Assembly: GCF_000170915.1 (NCBI RefSeq)
Contig: NZ_ABCT01000016.1
Location: 1 to 60,787, forward strand
Reading direction: 5' to 3'
DNA from: Limnobacter sp. MED105
GTDB lineage: Bacteria > Pseudomonadota > Gammaproteobacteria > Burkholderiales > Burkholderiaceae_B
Length of the DNA: 60,787 bases
Of this stretch, positions 21,072 through 30,432 are shown piece by piece; the stretch's first letter is position 1, and every line of letters starts with the position of its first letter. The notes beneath the pieces are model-generated. The model did no database searches. It worked only from the letters and a program-made list of their open reading frames with translations, and was not told where the DNA came from. The position numbers and the translations under genes are program-made.

Positions 21072-21383
21072 ATGGCTCAATTCGAGAACGTGACCGTGGT
21101 GAAAGCCGCGAATATTTACTTCGACGGCAAGGTCACAAGCCGCACGGTGTTGTTTGCCGATGGCACCAAAAAAACCCTGGGCGTGATGTTGCCCGGCGAT
21201 TATGAATTCGGTACCGCAGAAAAAGAAATCATGGAAATTCTGGCGGGTGATATGGACGTGTGCTTGCCTGGCGAGAGCTGGAAGACGATCACCGGTGGCC
21301 AGTCTTTTGAAGTACCGGCCAACGCAAAATTTCAGTTGAAGGTGAAAACACCTGTGGATTACTGCTGCAGCTACATCAAGTAA
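21072..21383 (+). CDS. ppnP: Pyrimidine/purine nucleoside phosphorylase
   Basis: The 103-aa cupin-fold protein matches the YaiE/PpnP family (formerly DUF1255), which phosphorolyses several nucleosides to base and ribose-1-phosphate. Diagnostic stretches are [22 protein letters not shown](D)YEF, the catalytic-region [10 protein letters not shown], and [14 protein letters not shown] near the end. AAAGGGA precedes the ATG at 21072; a longer TTG-started frame from 21051 is less likely. Its stop codon abuts the stop of the opposite-strand gene with no spacer. It would act in nucleoside salvage. Confidence 0.93.
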   Translation: MAQFENVTVVKAANIYFDGKVTSRTVLFADGTKKTLGVMLPGDYEFGTAEKEIMEILAGDMDVCLPGESWKTITGGQSFEVPANAKFQLKVKTPVDYCCSYIK

Positions 21384-22439
21384 TTACGCGGGCACTACAA
21401 ACCGTCCAAACTCAAGATTGCCCGATCGCATGGTTGGGGCGGTACCGGGAAACAGCCAGTAAGGCTGCGCCTCGGAGGACGGCACCACATTGGGAAAACG
21501 TTCATCGGCCGGGTTTGGCCCGGCCATGCTTTTTTCCTGCACCATGGAAATGTATTGGTCCACCACATATTCCTGCGTGTTGCCATTGATGATCACCTCG
21601 GCCCCGGTCCTTTTGGCGAAGTCTGCAAGCCCGCTGATCTTCGAATGCCTGGGTTCATAAGCATCCAGGCTAACCCCGTTTTCGCTGGTGACCAACAAAC
21701 CCTGTTCGGTGTGCGCCACAATGGAATGATTGCCCTCGGTGTGCCCTTTGGTGCGCACCAGTGCAACGGCACCGTCACCCAGCCAAACGCTGTCATCGAG
21801 CAACTCAATTCGTTCGGGCGCAATACCCTGTGTACCTTGCGGGCAATACCACTGGTTTTGCCAAGGGATCAACGCCTGTGCGCTCTCCCATTCTTCACGC
21901 ATCACCAGCAACTTTGCATTCGGAAACAGCGGCGCTTGGCCGTTGCCACCAAGCCAGCGGCTTACATTTTGCGTATGCAGGTGATCGTAGGTGATGTAGT
22001 CCACATCCTCTGGCCGTAAACCGATGCTGGACAGGCACTGCAACACGGTGGATGTTTTCTTCAACACCAGTGCTTCCATTACGCCTGCCAAAGGGCCAGC
22101 CTTGGCATCCAGATGCGCAAAAAATGGTGTGGCGCGCTGATTCTCCCAATCAGAGGGACTAACCAGCAAAGTTTTGACACCTTCGCTGCTGGAAAACTGA
22201 ATGACAAACAAACGGTTGCACAAATGCACAAAGGGTGTGGGCAATCCAAATGCATTGAGATAGGCAAACTTGCTGGGGTATGGCACACGCACCAACTCGA
22301 AAGTTTTGTAGAAAAGCACCTGCGGTTTGGCCAACATATCGCGCCGAAAGTCTTTGGCAGCCTCGCGCGCGTTGTCCACGCGCTGCATGGGACGCAGTGC
22401 ATCGCGAGTGCCGTCAAAATGACTGATGCGTGTGAACAT
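21384..22439 (-). CDS. Metallo-beta-lactamase-fold protein with altered metal site
   Basis: The 351-aa protein has the MBL topology. VDYITYDHLHTQN takes the place of the usual HxHxDH motif, followed by KGHTEGNHSIVAH for the third motif and LLVTSENG where a bridging Asp is usual. So two His of the first motif and the GH are kept, but the Asp-His pair and the bridging Asp are changed. It may bind a single metal, or none. The ATG at 22439 is preferred over a TTG at 22454. It is divergent from a TetR gene, which probably regulates it. Function unknown. Confidence 0.7.
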   Translation of the reverse strand: MFTRISHFDGTRDALRPMQRVDNAREAAKDFRRDMLAKPQVLFYKTFELVRVPYPSKFAYLNAFGLPTPFVHLCNRLFVIQFSSSEGVKTLLVSPSDWENQRATPFFAHLDAKAGPLAGVMEALVLKKTSTVLQCLSSIGLRPEDVDYITYDHLHTQNVSRWLGGNGQAPLFPNAKLLVMREEWESAQALIPWQNQWYCPQGTQGIAPERIELLDDSVWLGDGAVALVRTKGHTEGNHSIVAHTEQGLLVTSENGVSLDAYEPRHSKISGLADFAKRTGAEVIINGNTQEYVVDQYISMVQEKSMAGPNPADERFPNVVPSSEAQPYWLFPGTAPTMRSGNLEFGRFVVPA

Positions 22440-22461
22440 GGTGTAAGCCCTCAAACTGTGG

Positions 22462-22491
22462 TTGCGCTTTGTGAAACAAGCTCACTATAAT
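22462..22491 (+). promoter_or_regulatory. Sigma-70 promoter for the TetR gene at 22526
   Basis: TTGCGC and a perfect TATAAT are separated by 18 nt, followed directly by a 16-bp palindrome that would cover the transcription start. The ATG of the regulator is 35 nt past the -10 element. Confidence 0.6.
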
Positions 22492-22494
22492 TTG

Positions 22495-22510
22495 GACAAG
22501 AAATCTTGTC
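22495..22510. promoter_or_regulatory. Palindromic operator candidate for the TetR regulator
   Basis: GACAAGA-AA-TCTTGTC is a perfect inverted repeat with 7-bp arms. It lies between a -10 element and the ATG of the TetR gene, and within the divergent promoter region of the MBL-fold gene. This is typical of an autoregulatory TetR operator that could also govern the MBL-fold gene. Confidence 0.65.
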
Positions 22511-22525
22511 AAAAGTGAAACCTGA

Positions 22526-23158
22526 ATGACCAAAACACCCACAAGGGCCTACGGGGGCGTTGCCGCAGAGCAACGTGCAGAAGAACGAAAAGCGCGGCTA
22601 CTGGCTGCTGCACTGGAATTGTTTGCGCGACAAGGTTACGCGCGAACCACCATTGAGGCCTTGTGTTCTGAGGCCAAGGTAACGGCACGCCACTTTTATC
22701 AACTGTTCGACAGTCGGGAAGCAATTTTGCGCGCGCTGTACGACAACATCATCGCAGATCTTCGCGCGGGTGTGTTGAAAGCGATGTCTGCACCCAACCT
22801 CAGTTTGTCTGAGCAAATTCCGCTGGCGGTAAGTGCCATGGTGCACCATTACCTGGAAGACACACGCCATGCACGGGTGGGCGTTCTGGAGGTGGTCGGT
22901 GTAAGCCCGCAAATGGAGGCCCGCAGGCGCGAGGCCATCCATGACATGGCGGGTTTGATCGAGGCCTACCTGGGCAGCCTGGTGGAACGCGGCGACTTGC
23001 CCAAACGCAACTACCACTTGGTGAGTGTGGCTTTGGTGGGCGGCATTAATGAATTGCTGGCGGAGTGGCTGACGCTGGAAAACCCGCCAGACATTCCCGA
23101 ACTCAGCGAAGAAATCATCAACATTTTGAACGCCCTGATTCGAGGAGCCGCCCGATGA
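22526..23158 (+). CDS. TetR/AcrR-family transcriptional regulator
   Basis: The 210-aa regulator has a TetR HTH at about 20-65 (ELFARQGYARTTIEALCSEAKVTARHFYQLFDSREAIL) and a variable ligand-binding half. It begins an apparent operon with a membrane protein, which it overlaps by 4 nt (ATGA), and an Old Yellow Enzyme homologue. A palindrome lies just upstream. The ligand is unknown. Confidence 0.9.
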   Translation: MTKTPTRAYGGVAAEQRAEERKARLLAAALELFARQGYARTTIEALCSEAKVTARHFYQLFDSREAILRALYDNIIADLRAGVLKAMSAPNLSLSEQIPLAVSAMVHHYLEDTRHARVGVLEVVGVSPQMEARRREAIHDMAGLIEAYLGSLVERGDLPKRNYHLVSVALVGGINELLAEWLTLENPPDIPELSEEIINILNALIRGAAR

Positions 23159-23811
23159 ACAGAGTGGATTCAAAAGGCGTGCGCGATGCCTTGGTGTTTC
23201 ATGCTGCATTTTTTGCCATCGCCATTCCGGTTGCATTGAATACGCAAGGCAATGCCCTGGGGCTTGCGCTGGTGGTTTTTGCGCTGGCTTACAACATTGC
23301 GCTACCGGTGGTTGGGGCCTTACGGGGCCATGGCGAATGGGTGCGTTTGTGGAAATTTTTATTGCCGCTTTCAATTGCCCTGCCCTGCGCGGACTGGATG
23401 CTGGTTGAGCTCCTGGGCACACTCACCTTCCCAGACCACGGTATTGTGCGGTTGGGGGGTGCAGTGCCGGTGTACTTTATGGGCTTGTGGATCATGTTGC
23501 TGTGGCAGGTGTGCTGGCTTGCACTGGCCACAAAAAAGCCATACCCGGTGGTTGCTGCATTGTCGCTGGGTGGGTTTTTAGTTTGGGAATGGGCAGCACG
23601 CCCAATGAACCTGTGGCATGCGCAAGACGTTTTACAAATACAAGGCTTTGCCATTTACCCCTTGATTCCGGAAATGCTGCTGGCAATTGGTGCGCTGTGG
23701 CTGTGGAACGTACTGGGTAACAAATCTACTTTTCAACAAATCACTGGTGCACTGGCCCTGGCTGTTTTTTACGCAGGTGCGCTGTCACTTTCACTGCTAT
23801 GGATTGGCTGA
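23155..23811 (+). CDS. Multi-pass membrane protein of unknown function
   Basis: The 218-aa product is very hydrophobic, with about six predicted transmembrane segments (roughly 14-33, 35-55, 66-85, 100-125, 130-150 and 170-215). No motif is recognised. I chose the ATG at 23155, which overlaps the TGA of the TetR gene; a longer in-frame extension to 23065 would lie inside tetR. It is followed 3 nt later by the flavoenzyme gene, so the three genes are co-expressed. Confidence 0.75.
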   Translation: MNRVDSKGVRDALVFHAAFFAIAIPVALNTQGNALGLALVVFALAYNIALPVVGALRGHGEWVRLWKFLLPLSIALPCADWMLVELLGTLTFPDHGIVRLGGAVPVYFMGLWIMLLWQVCWLALATKKPYPVVAALSLGGFLVWEWAARPMNLWHAQDVLQIQGFAIYPLIPEMLLAIGALWLWNVLGNKSTFQQITGALALAVFYAGALSLSLLWIG

Positions 23812-23814
23812 CAC

Positions 23815-25137
23815 ATGACTACAATTGAATTAAAGCAACCCTTCACCCTGCCCTGCGGCGTGGTGGTTCCCAACCGGCTTTGCAAAGCAGCCATGACCGA
23901 AGGTGTGGCCAACGCAAGGCTTCAAGCCACTGAACGCCATGCCACACTGTACAAGCGTTGGGCCGAGGGCGGTGCGGGCATTTTGATCACCGGCAATGTG
24001 TTGATCGACCGGAATATTCTGGAAAGACCCGGCAATGTATCCATAGACCCAGCACCCGAGCATGGCGAGCCCGAAGGCATGGAGGCCCTGCGTGCATGGG
24101 CCAAAGCAGGCACCAGCAACGGCAACCACCTGTGGATGCAAATTTCACATGCAGGCCGACAGTCGCCCCGCTATGTCACCACCAAACCAGTGGGACCTTC
24201 TGCAGTTCAACTGGAATTGCTGGGCAACTACGCCCCACCCCGCGCCCTGCGCGAGGATGAAATTCTGGACCTGATTCAGCGCTTTGCGCGTGTGGCCCGA
24301 ATTGCAAAAGAAGCCGGTTTTACGGGCGTGCAGGTGCATGGAGCACATGGTTATCTGCTGTCGTCTTTCCTGTCGCCAGTGACCAATCAGCGCACGGACC
24401 AATGGGGCGGCAGCCTGGAAAACCGCGCCCGCTTTTTGCTGGAGGCCGTGCGTGCCGTGCGCAAGGCCGTTGGCCCTGCTTTCCCGGTTGCAGTGAAACT
24501 GAATTCAGATGATTTCCGCAAAGGCGGGTTTTCCAATGAAGAATGTCTGCAAGTGGTGAAGTGGTTGAATGACGAAAAAATCGACCTGCTGGAAATTTCG
24601 GGCGGCACCTATGAGCAGCCCCGTTTGCTGGGCCACACGGGTGCAGCAGACTCGGTGAAAGACGATCAACCCGATGTACGTGAAAGCACGAAGAAACGCG
24701 AAGCGTATTTTTTGAATTATGCCAAAGCAATTCGCGAAGTGGCCACCATGCCACTGATGGTGACAGGTGGTTTTCGCAGCCGTGAAGCGATGGAAGAAGC
24801 GATGAACGAAGGCGTGTGCGATGTGATTGGCCTGGGTCGCCCTTTGTGCACCCACCCTGACACACCGAAGCAATTAATGAACGGAAAAATTGACCGTGCA
24901 GCCAGCTTTGAGAATATGTTGAAGTTGGCAGACAAGGGAATTTTTTCACCGGTCAGCCCAGTGCTGCCACTGAAATTAATCAACGTGCTGGGTGCACAAG
25001 CCTGGTATTACCAACAAATTTTCCGTTTGGCAGATGGGTTGGAAGCCAAACCTTCCATGAGCTTGATCGGCGCCTTCTTCAAATATTTGTTCAATGAATG
25101 GACAACGGCATTTCGGGTAAAACGCGCCACACGCTAG
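23815..25137 (+). CDS. NADH:flavin oxidoreductase, Old Yellow Enzyme family
   Basis: The 440-aa FMN-dependent TIM-barrel protein carries OYE motifs: NRLCKAAMTEG near the start, MQISHAGRQS, VQVHGAHGYLLSSFLSP.TNQRTDQWGGSLENRARFLLE, and GFRSREAMEEAMNEGVCDVIGLGRPL. Family members reduce activated alkenes, or act in dienoyl-CoA or terpenoid metabolism. The C-terminal extension (about 380-440) is longer than in YqjM-type enzymes and may hold membrane-contact helices. It follows the TetR and membrane-protein genes. Its stop overlaps the stop of the opposite gene in a shared CTAG. Confidence 0.9.
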   Translation: MTTIELKQPFTLPCGVVVPNRLCKAAMTEGVANARLQATERHATLYKRWAEGGAGILITGNVLIDRNILERPGNVSIDPAPEHGEPEGMEALRAWAKAGTSNGNHLWMQISHAGRQSPRYVTTKPVGPSAVQLELLGNYAPPRALREDEILDLIQRFARVARIAKEAGFTGVQVHGAHGYLLSSFLSPVTNQRTDQWGGSLENRARFLLEAVRAVRKAVGPAFPVAVKLNSDDFRKGGFSNEECLQVVKWLNDEKIDLLEISGGTYEQPRLLGHTGAADSVKDDQPDVRESTKKREAYFLNYAKAIREVATMPLMVTGGFRSREAMEEAMNEGVCDVIGLGRPLCTHPDTPKQLMNGKIDRAASFENMLKLADKGIFSPVSPVLPLKLINVLGAQAWYYQQIFRLADGLEAKPSMSLIGAFFKYLFNEWTTAFRVKRATR

Positions 25138-26432
25138 GGTTTGGCCTTGCCCACCCAGTCACTCAACGGCGTAGCAGCCGCCCACAAGGCATGGCCTGCG
25201 TCGTTGGAGTGAATGAAATCGCCACTGTTGTACTGGGGCAAAAATGTGAGGCCACCCGGTGCTTCCACTTCACCGTTGTAATCTGCCACACCATCACACT
25301 CACCGCTGTTTAAAATCCAATCGTTCAGCTTGGCGCGTTCACCATTCAAATTGGCCTGCAAGGATTGTGCTCCGGGAATCCAGGTGGGGCAATACACATT
25401 AATACCTCTCGCATGGGCTTGGGCAATCACTTCCTGATAATTGACGATGATTTCATCGGCACTTCGGCTGGACAAGTCATTGGTTACCCACACCACCACC
25501 GAGCTGACGCCGACCGTATCAAATACATCCCGTTCAAGCCTGCTTGCACTGGCGTTTTGCAAGGTGTCGCCGCCGATACCACGGTTCACAATCGTATTGC
25601 GCTGGCCCTGCGGAATTTCATTCAACATGCGAACTGACAACAAATCGCTAATGCGCTTGAAACCATTCTGGCTGGTATTAAATCCATGAAAACTGGAACT
25701 ACCTAAAAACACCATGGCTCCCTTTGCATCCGTGGTCAGTACTTCAATATCCCGAAGTGCGTACACCGTGCAACCATTGCACATAATCGGTAAACCTGGC
25801 GGAGTTGAAAAACGACTTTCATCAATCAATCCATAACCCGCGCCAGAGTCCTCGAGTGTTTGATTGCCAGAGCCATTGGGCAGTTTGTAAGATTCAATCC
25901 AGGTGGCACCGAACTCACCAGGATTGTCCGCACCTTTCACATACAAACTTACTGCCAGATCGTCTTGATTGTTCACCTTGAACTGAATGGGATCGCTGTA
26001 GAACGATTCGGTTTGGGGAGGAATGGTGGCGCTGCTTTGACCGCAATTGAAGGTCACTGCCTTGCTGGTATTCAACTTCAGATTTGCGCCCGTTGCCCCT
26101 TCGCGCACACCAACGGCTGCGGCACCAATTTGCATAGGCTGGTCGCTTAGGTTGATAAAACGAACACGCACCGCGTTGCCACTCGCTGTCACCCGGGCGA
26201 TGTTTCGAACCGTTGTTTCCACGGGTGCAGTACCTGTAACGTGGGTTACACCCCAGGCTGACATCCACCGCGCACCATTTGCCGCATTTGAATTGCTATT
26301 ACAAGACAAGCCAGAGGACTGCGTGTTGGTACCCGAAGTACCCGCAGAGACACCACTGGATTCCGAGGAACAGGCGGCCACTAGAAGCATTGCAAGCGGC
26401 CAAAAAAGTTGTTGTAGTTTGCGGTAATTCAA
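25134..26432 (-). CDS. SGNH/GDSL-type hydrolase lipoprotein
   Basis: The 432-aa lipoprotein has a signal ending in the lipobox LVAAC (Cys about 21) and a Ser-rich linker. The C-terminal half is an SGNH hydrolase: MVFLGSSSFHGFN (nucleophile-Ser block), NRGIGGDTLQN (Gly block), VWVTNDLSS (Asn block) and IHSNDAGH (Asp-His block). The N-terminal half (about 50-230) resembles the beta-sandwich found in GDSL-like secreted esterases. The start is TTG, backed by AGGGGA about 9 nt upstream; no good ATG exists. It is probably an outer-membrane esterase. Substrate unknown. Confidence 0.8.
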   Translation of the reverse strand: MNYRKLQQLFWPLAMLLVAACSSESSGVSAGTSGTNTQSSGLSCNSNSNAANGARWMSAWGVTHVTGTAPVETTVRNIARVTASGNAVRVRFINLSDQPMQIGAAAVGVREGATGANLKLNTSKAVTFNCGQSSATIPPQTESFYSDPIQFKVNNQDDLAVSLYVKGADNPGEFGATWIESYKLPNGSGNQTLEDSGAGYGLIDESRFSTPPGLPIMCNGCTVYALRDIEVLTTDAKGAMVFLGSSSFHGFNTSQNGFKRISDLLSVRMLNEIPQGQRNTIVNRGIGGDTLQNASASRLERDVFDTVGVSSVVVWVTNDLSSRSADEIIVNYQEVIAQAHARGINVYCPTWIPGAQSLQANLNGERAKLNDWILNSGECDGVADYNGEVEAPGGLTFLPQYNSGDFIHSNDAGHALWAAATPLSDWVGKAKP

Positions 26433-26545
26433 AAATATCCCCTGAAGTGGTCGTACTGATACTTCAGAGGATGCCTTGGCGGATGTATTCCATCATTCGT
26501 GGATAGCCGCAGCAGAAATGTACCTAAGTGGTTCTGCGTGCATTG

Positions 26546-27325
26546 TTAAATTTCATGTACAAACAATTCCCGCTCAAAGCGAATTTGAGGCCAGAACACG
26601 CCATCATCGGCGCGCTCGCCAGCCCCGATCACCATGATCGGGAAAGCATCGTCGGTCAGCTTTAATAATTTACGCACACGGGCTTCGTCGTAACCCTCCA
26701 TCATGCAGGTATCGAAGCCATGCGCACGCAATGCCAGCACCAGGTTTTCGCAGGCCAATGCTGCACTTTTCGCTGCCCACAACTCCACTTCGCTCCGCGT
26801 GTAGGGGCCGCGTGGCAAGGGTGCGATCAAGCCGCCCACATTCGATGCAGCCTTCTTCACCATTGCGAAACTGTTCAATGGGCCGGGTGAATAGTTGTAA
26901 GGAATCAGTTGGTAGTAGCGACGCACCAGCGTGGGCACTTCCGGCATGGGCCAGTCTTTGATCATCTTTTTGGAGAACTCGCTGACCCGGTCCACACGCG
27001 CCACGCACACAATCAGTTCCTGTGCCGTTTTTGCAGCCAGTTGCCCCAAGCAGGCCGTGACCAATTTGGCTTTTTTGGCCGGGGTTTTCACCACATAGAA
27101 TTCCCAGGGCTGCAAACCCGACGAACAGGGTGCGAGCAAAGCCATGTCCAGGCACTCGTCCAGCACTTCTTTGGGAATGGGTTTGTCGGTGAACTTGCGC
27201 ACAGATCTTCTGCTTTCAACCACCTTCTTGAAGTTGGCTGCGCTGATGCCCTTGGGCGCTGGTTCGTAATAGCGCTGCTTGCCATCCACATCGATGGTCT
27301 TGAATTTCTTTGCTGCTGCTTTCAT
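26546..27325 (-). CDS. Nitroreductase-family protein
   Basis: The 259-aa product is a typical FMN nitroreductase: VVESRRSVRKFTDKPIP near residue 40, LAPCSSGLQPWEFYVV, and the late KSAALACENLVLALRAHGFDTCMMEGYDEARVRKLL..AFPIMVIGAGER. Such enzymes reduce nitro groups or quinones with NAD(P)H. The ATG overlaps the stop of the RND permease gene by 4 nt, so it is the last gene of the efflux operon. The protein carries an N-terminal extension of about 30 residues. Confidence 0.9.
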   Translation of the reverse strand: MKAAAKKFKTIDVDGKQRYYEPAPKGISAANFKKVVESRRSVRKFTDKPIPKEVLDECLDMALLAPCSSGLQPWEFYVVKTPAKKAKLVTACLGQLAAKTAQELIVCVARVDRVSEFSKKMIKDWPMPEVPTLVRRYYQLIPYNYSPGPLNSFAMVKKAASNVGGLIAPLPRGPYTRSEVELWAAKSAALACENLVLALRAHGFDTCMMEGYDEARVRKLLKLTDDAFPIMVIGAGERADDGVFWPQIRFERELFVHEI

Positions 27326-30300
27326 GTGTTGCGTGCTCCAGACTGCTTAAAGATTGAACCCAGTTTTTGATAAACATTTTTCATGCCGTGCTCAAAGTCA
27401 TCCATCAAGGTGTAGACCACCGGAATGACCAAGAGGCTGAGGAAAGTAGAGGTCATCAAACCACCAATCACGGCAATGGCCATGGGGCTGCGGAAACTGG
27501 TGTCTGCATCGCCTGTGCCAATTGCGATTGGCAACATGCCTGCTGCCATGGCAATGGTGGTCATGATGATGGGGCGTGCCCGTTTGTGGCAGGCATCCAC
27601 CACTGCATCCAGCCGGTTCATGCCCTTTTCGTTGCGTGCAACAATGGCGTATTCCACCAACAAAATAGAGTTCTTGGTGGCAATGCCCATCAACATGATC
27701 AAGCCGATCAGCGAGGGCATGGAAAAACTTTTCCCTGCGATCAACAGGCCCACAAACGCGCCACCCAAACTCAGTGGCAATGCAGCCAGAATTGTGACGG
27801 GTTGCAGGAAGTCTTTGAACAACAACACCAGCACCACAAAAATACACAACACACCAGTGAGCATGGCCAAACCAAAACTGGCAAACAGCTCTTCCATCAC
27901 TTCGGCATCGCCAATGTTTCGCTGCGCCACACCTGGTGGCAGGCTTTTGATGCTGGGCAATTGTTGAACAGCTGCGGCCACATCACCCAAAGGTTGCCCT
28001 TGCAATTCAATTTCAAAGTTCACATTGCGTGCACGGTCGTAGCGATCAATTACCGAAGGGCCCGCGTTGATACCCAACGTTGCCACCTGGTTCAGAGGCA
28101 CACTGGGTACCCCTGGTTTCGCTGAGGGAACTGCGAGGCGTTCAAGCACGCTGAGGTCTTTTCGGGCTTCGTCGTCGAGGCGAACCACAATCGGCACTTG
28201 CCGTTGCGACAGGTTCAGTTTGGGCAAGGCTGCATCGTAATCACCCACTGTAGCCACACGCAGGGTTTCGCCCATGGCTGCTGTGCTCACGCCCAGGTCG
28301 GCTGCTTTGGCAAAATCGGGCTTGATCCAGATTTCCGGGCGAACCAAAGCTGCACTGGAAGCAATGGAGCCCAAACCGGGAATGGTGCGCAAATCGCGCT
28401 CCACTTCACTGGCTGCTTTGGACAGGGCTTCCCCGTCTTCACCAGACAGCACCAACACATACTTTTCACCCGAAGCACCCAAGCCCACCTTATAACGCAC
28501 ACCGGGCAGGTTGCTGAGCGCTTCACGCATTTGCGTTTCTGTCACCTGCTTGCGCACGGCACGTTCGCCGCGCGGATCCAGCAACACAGTGAGCGTGGCT
28601 TTACGCACCTCAGCCTGCCCGCTCATCATGAACGGGTCGGTGCCGGCTGCACCGCCGCCAATGGTGGTATACACACTTCGTACGTACTCCACTTCACTGA
28701 TCAGTTCACGGGCTTTTTCGGCCGCCTTGCGAGTTTGCTCGTAGGTGCTGCCCGGCTGCAATTCAATGTAAACCTGCGTTTGCGACAAATCATCGGGCGG
28801 GATAAAACCGGTGGGCAACAAAGGAATCAGCAGGATGGAACCAATAAAAAAAGCACCAGCCGCGATACAGGTAATCAGCCTGTGCGCCAAAGCCCAGCGC
28901 ACCCAGTCCAGGTAATGGGCCATCATTTTGCCGGGCTCATTTTTCTCACTTTCATGGCCGGCCGATTTCAACATGTAAGCGGCCATCATGGGCGTTAACA
29001 TGCGGGCCACGACCAGTGAAGCGAACACGGCCAGCGCGGCGGTCCAGCCAAACTGCTTGAAGAATTTACCAGCAATGCCGCTCATGAAGGCCGTGGGTAA
29101 AAACACGGCAATCAGGGTGAACGTGGTTGCGATTACAGCAAGGCCAATTTCATCGGCGGCCTCGCGAGCGGCATCCAGTGGGCTTTTGCCCATGCGAAGG
29201 TGGCGCACAATGTTTTCCACTTCCACAATGGCGTCATCGACCAAAATACCCACCACCAGCGACATGGCCAGCAAGGAAACCACGTTCAAGCTGAACCCCA
29301 GGTAGTACATGCCGGCAAACGCCGGAATGACTGACAAAGGCAAGGCCACAGCCGACACAAAGGTAGCGCGCCAGTCGCGCAGAAAAAACCACACCACCAC
29401 CACGGCGAGAAATGCGCCCTCGTAGAGCATTTTCATGGAGCTGTCGAAATCATCTTCCACAGGCTCTACAAAGTTGAAAGCCTCGACAATCGTAAGGTCG
29501 GGCCGCTGCGCTTGCAGTTCAGCCAAGGCCTTGGCCACACCCTGGCCCACCTCAACTTCACTGGCACCTTTGCTGCGGGTAATTTCGAAACCCACCACAT
29601 CTTGGCCATTGAGCAAGGCAGCCGATCGCCGATCGGCGATGGTGTCTTTAATCGTCGCGATTTCTGGCAACTTCACACGGCGACCATTGCTCAGCACAAT
29701 TGAAATTTCTTTCAATTGATTGGCATTTTCTACGGTGGCAATGGTGCGCAGCGGTTGCTCACCCACACCAAGGTCGGCCCGGCCACCCGCAGTTTCCAAT
29801 TGGGTATTGCGCAGTTGACGGGATACATCGAGTGCGCTCACGCCCAGTGCCTGCATTTTTAACGGGTCAAGCTCGACAACAACTTCTCGCGTAACACCGC
29901 CCACCCTGTTTACTGCGCCCACACCTTTCACATTCAACAGTGTTTTGGTGATGGTGTCGTCCACGTACCAAGACAAACCTTCCTCATCAAACGCAGTGGA
30001 TGCAATGGTGTAAGCCAACACAGGAGCGCCACTTAACTCCAGTTTGTTGACCACCGGGTCGCGCAAATCAGTAGGCAGGTCTGCACGCACACGCGACACG
30101 GCAGACCGCACATCGTCCACGGCCTCTTGTGTGTCTTTCTCAAGATTGAACTCGACCGTGATGCTGACAATGCCGTCTTGAATCTTGGTGTAAATGTGTT
30201 TGAGTTGTTGCAGCGTGGCCAGCGAGTTCTCGATTTTGCGAGCCACATCGTTTTCAAGCTGTGAAGGCGATGCACCTGGCAGGCTCGCAGTGACCAGCAC

Positions 30301-30432
30301 CGTGGGCAGTTCAATGTCAGGGAACTGCTGAATCTTCATGCTTGAAAAGCTGTACAGACCCATCACGGTGAGCAGGAAGAACAGCATCACTGCTGGAATG
30401 GGGTTCTTGATTGACCAGGTCGAGACGTTCAC
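27322..30432 (-). CDS. RND efflux pump inner-membrane permease
   Basis: The 1036-aa proton antiporter has RND features: a first TM helix followed by PDIELPTVLV, the TM4 motif VVGILVDDAIVEVEN with paired Asp, two large periplasmic loops, and the second-half motif MGIATKNSILLVEYAIVARNEKG. It would export hydrophobic drugs or solvents together with the adaptor protein. No outer-membrane TolC-type gene is in the operon. Both ends overlap neighbours by 4 nt: the adaptor upstream and the nitroreductase downstream. Length is normal for the HAE1 group. Confidence 0.95.
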   Translation of the reverse strand: MNVSTWSIKNPIPAVMLFFLLTVMGLYSFSSMKIQQFPDIELPTVLVTASLPGASPSQLENDVARKIENSLATLQQLKHIYTKIQDGIVSITVEFNLEKDTQEAVDDVRSAVSRVRADLPTDLRDPVVNKLELSGAPVLAYTIASTAFDEEGLSWYVDDTITKTLLNVKGVGAVNRVGGVTREVVVELDPLKMQALGVSALDVSRQLRNTQLETAGGRADLGVGEQPLRTIATVENANQLKEISIVLSNGRRVKLPEIATIKDTIADRRSAALLNGQDVVGFEITRSKGASEVEVGQGVAKALAELQAQRPDLTIVEAFNFVEPVEDDFDSSMKMLYEGAFLAVVVVWFFLRDWRATFVSAVALPLSVIPAFAGMYYLGFSLNVVSLLAMSLVVGILVDDAIVEVENIVRHLRMGKSPLDAAREAADEIGLAVIATTFTLIAVFLPTAFMSGIAGKFFKQFGWTAALAVFASLVVARMLTPMMAAYMLKSAGHESEKNEPGKMMAHYLDWVRWALAHRLITCIAAGAFFIGSILLIPLLPTGFIPPDDLSQTQVYIELQPGSTYEQTRKAAEKARELISEVEYVRSVYTTIGGGAAGTDPFMMSGQAEVRKATLTVLLDPRGERAVRKQVTETQMREALSNLPGVRYKVGLGASGEKYVLVLSGEDGEALSKAASEVERDLRTIPGLGSIASSAALVRPEIWIKPDFAKAADLGVSTAAMGETLRVATVGDYDAALPKLNLSQRQVPIVVRLDDEARKDLSVLERLAVPSAKPGVPSVPLNQVATLGINAGPSVIDRYDRARNVNFEIELQGQPLGDVAAAVQQLPSIKSLPPGVAQRNIGDAEVMEELFASFGLAMLTGVLCIFVVLVLLFKDFLQPVTILAALPLSLGGAFVGLLIAGKSFSMPSLIGLIMLMGIATKNSILLVEYAIVARNEKGMNRLDAVVDACHKRARPIIMTTIAMAAGMLPIAIGTGDADTSFRSPMAIAVIGGLMTSTFLSLLVIPVVYTLMDDFEHGMKNVYQKLGSIFKQSGARNT

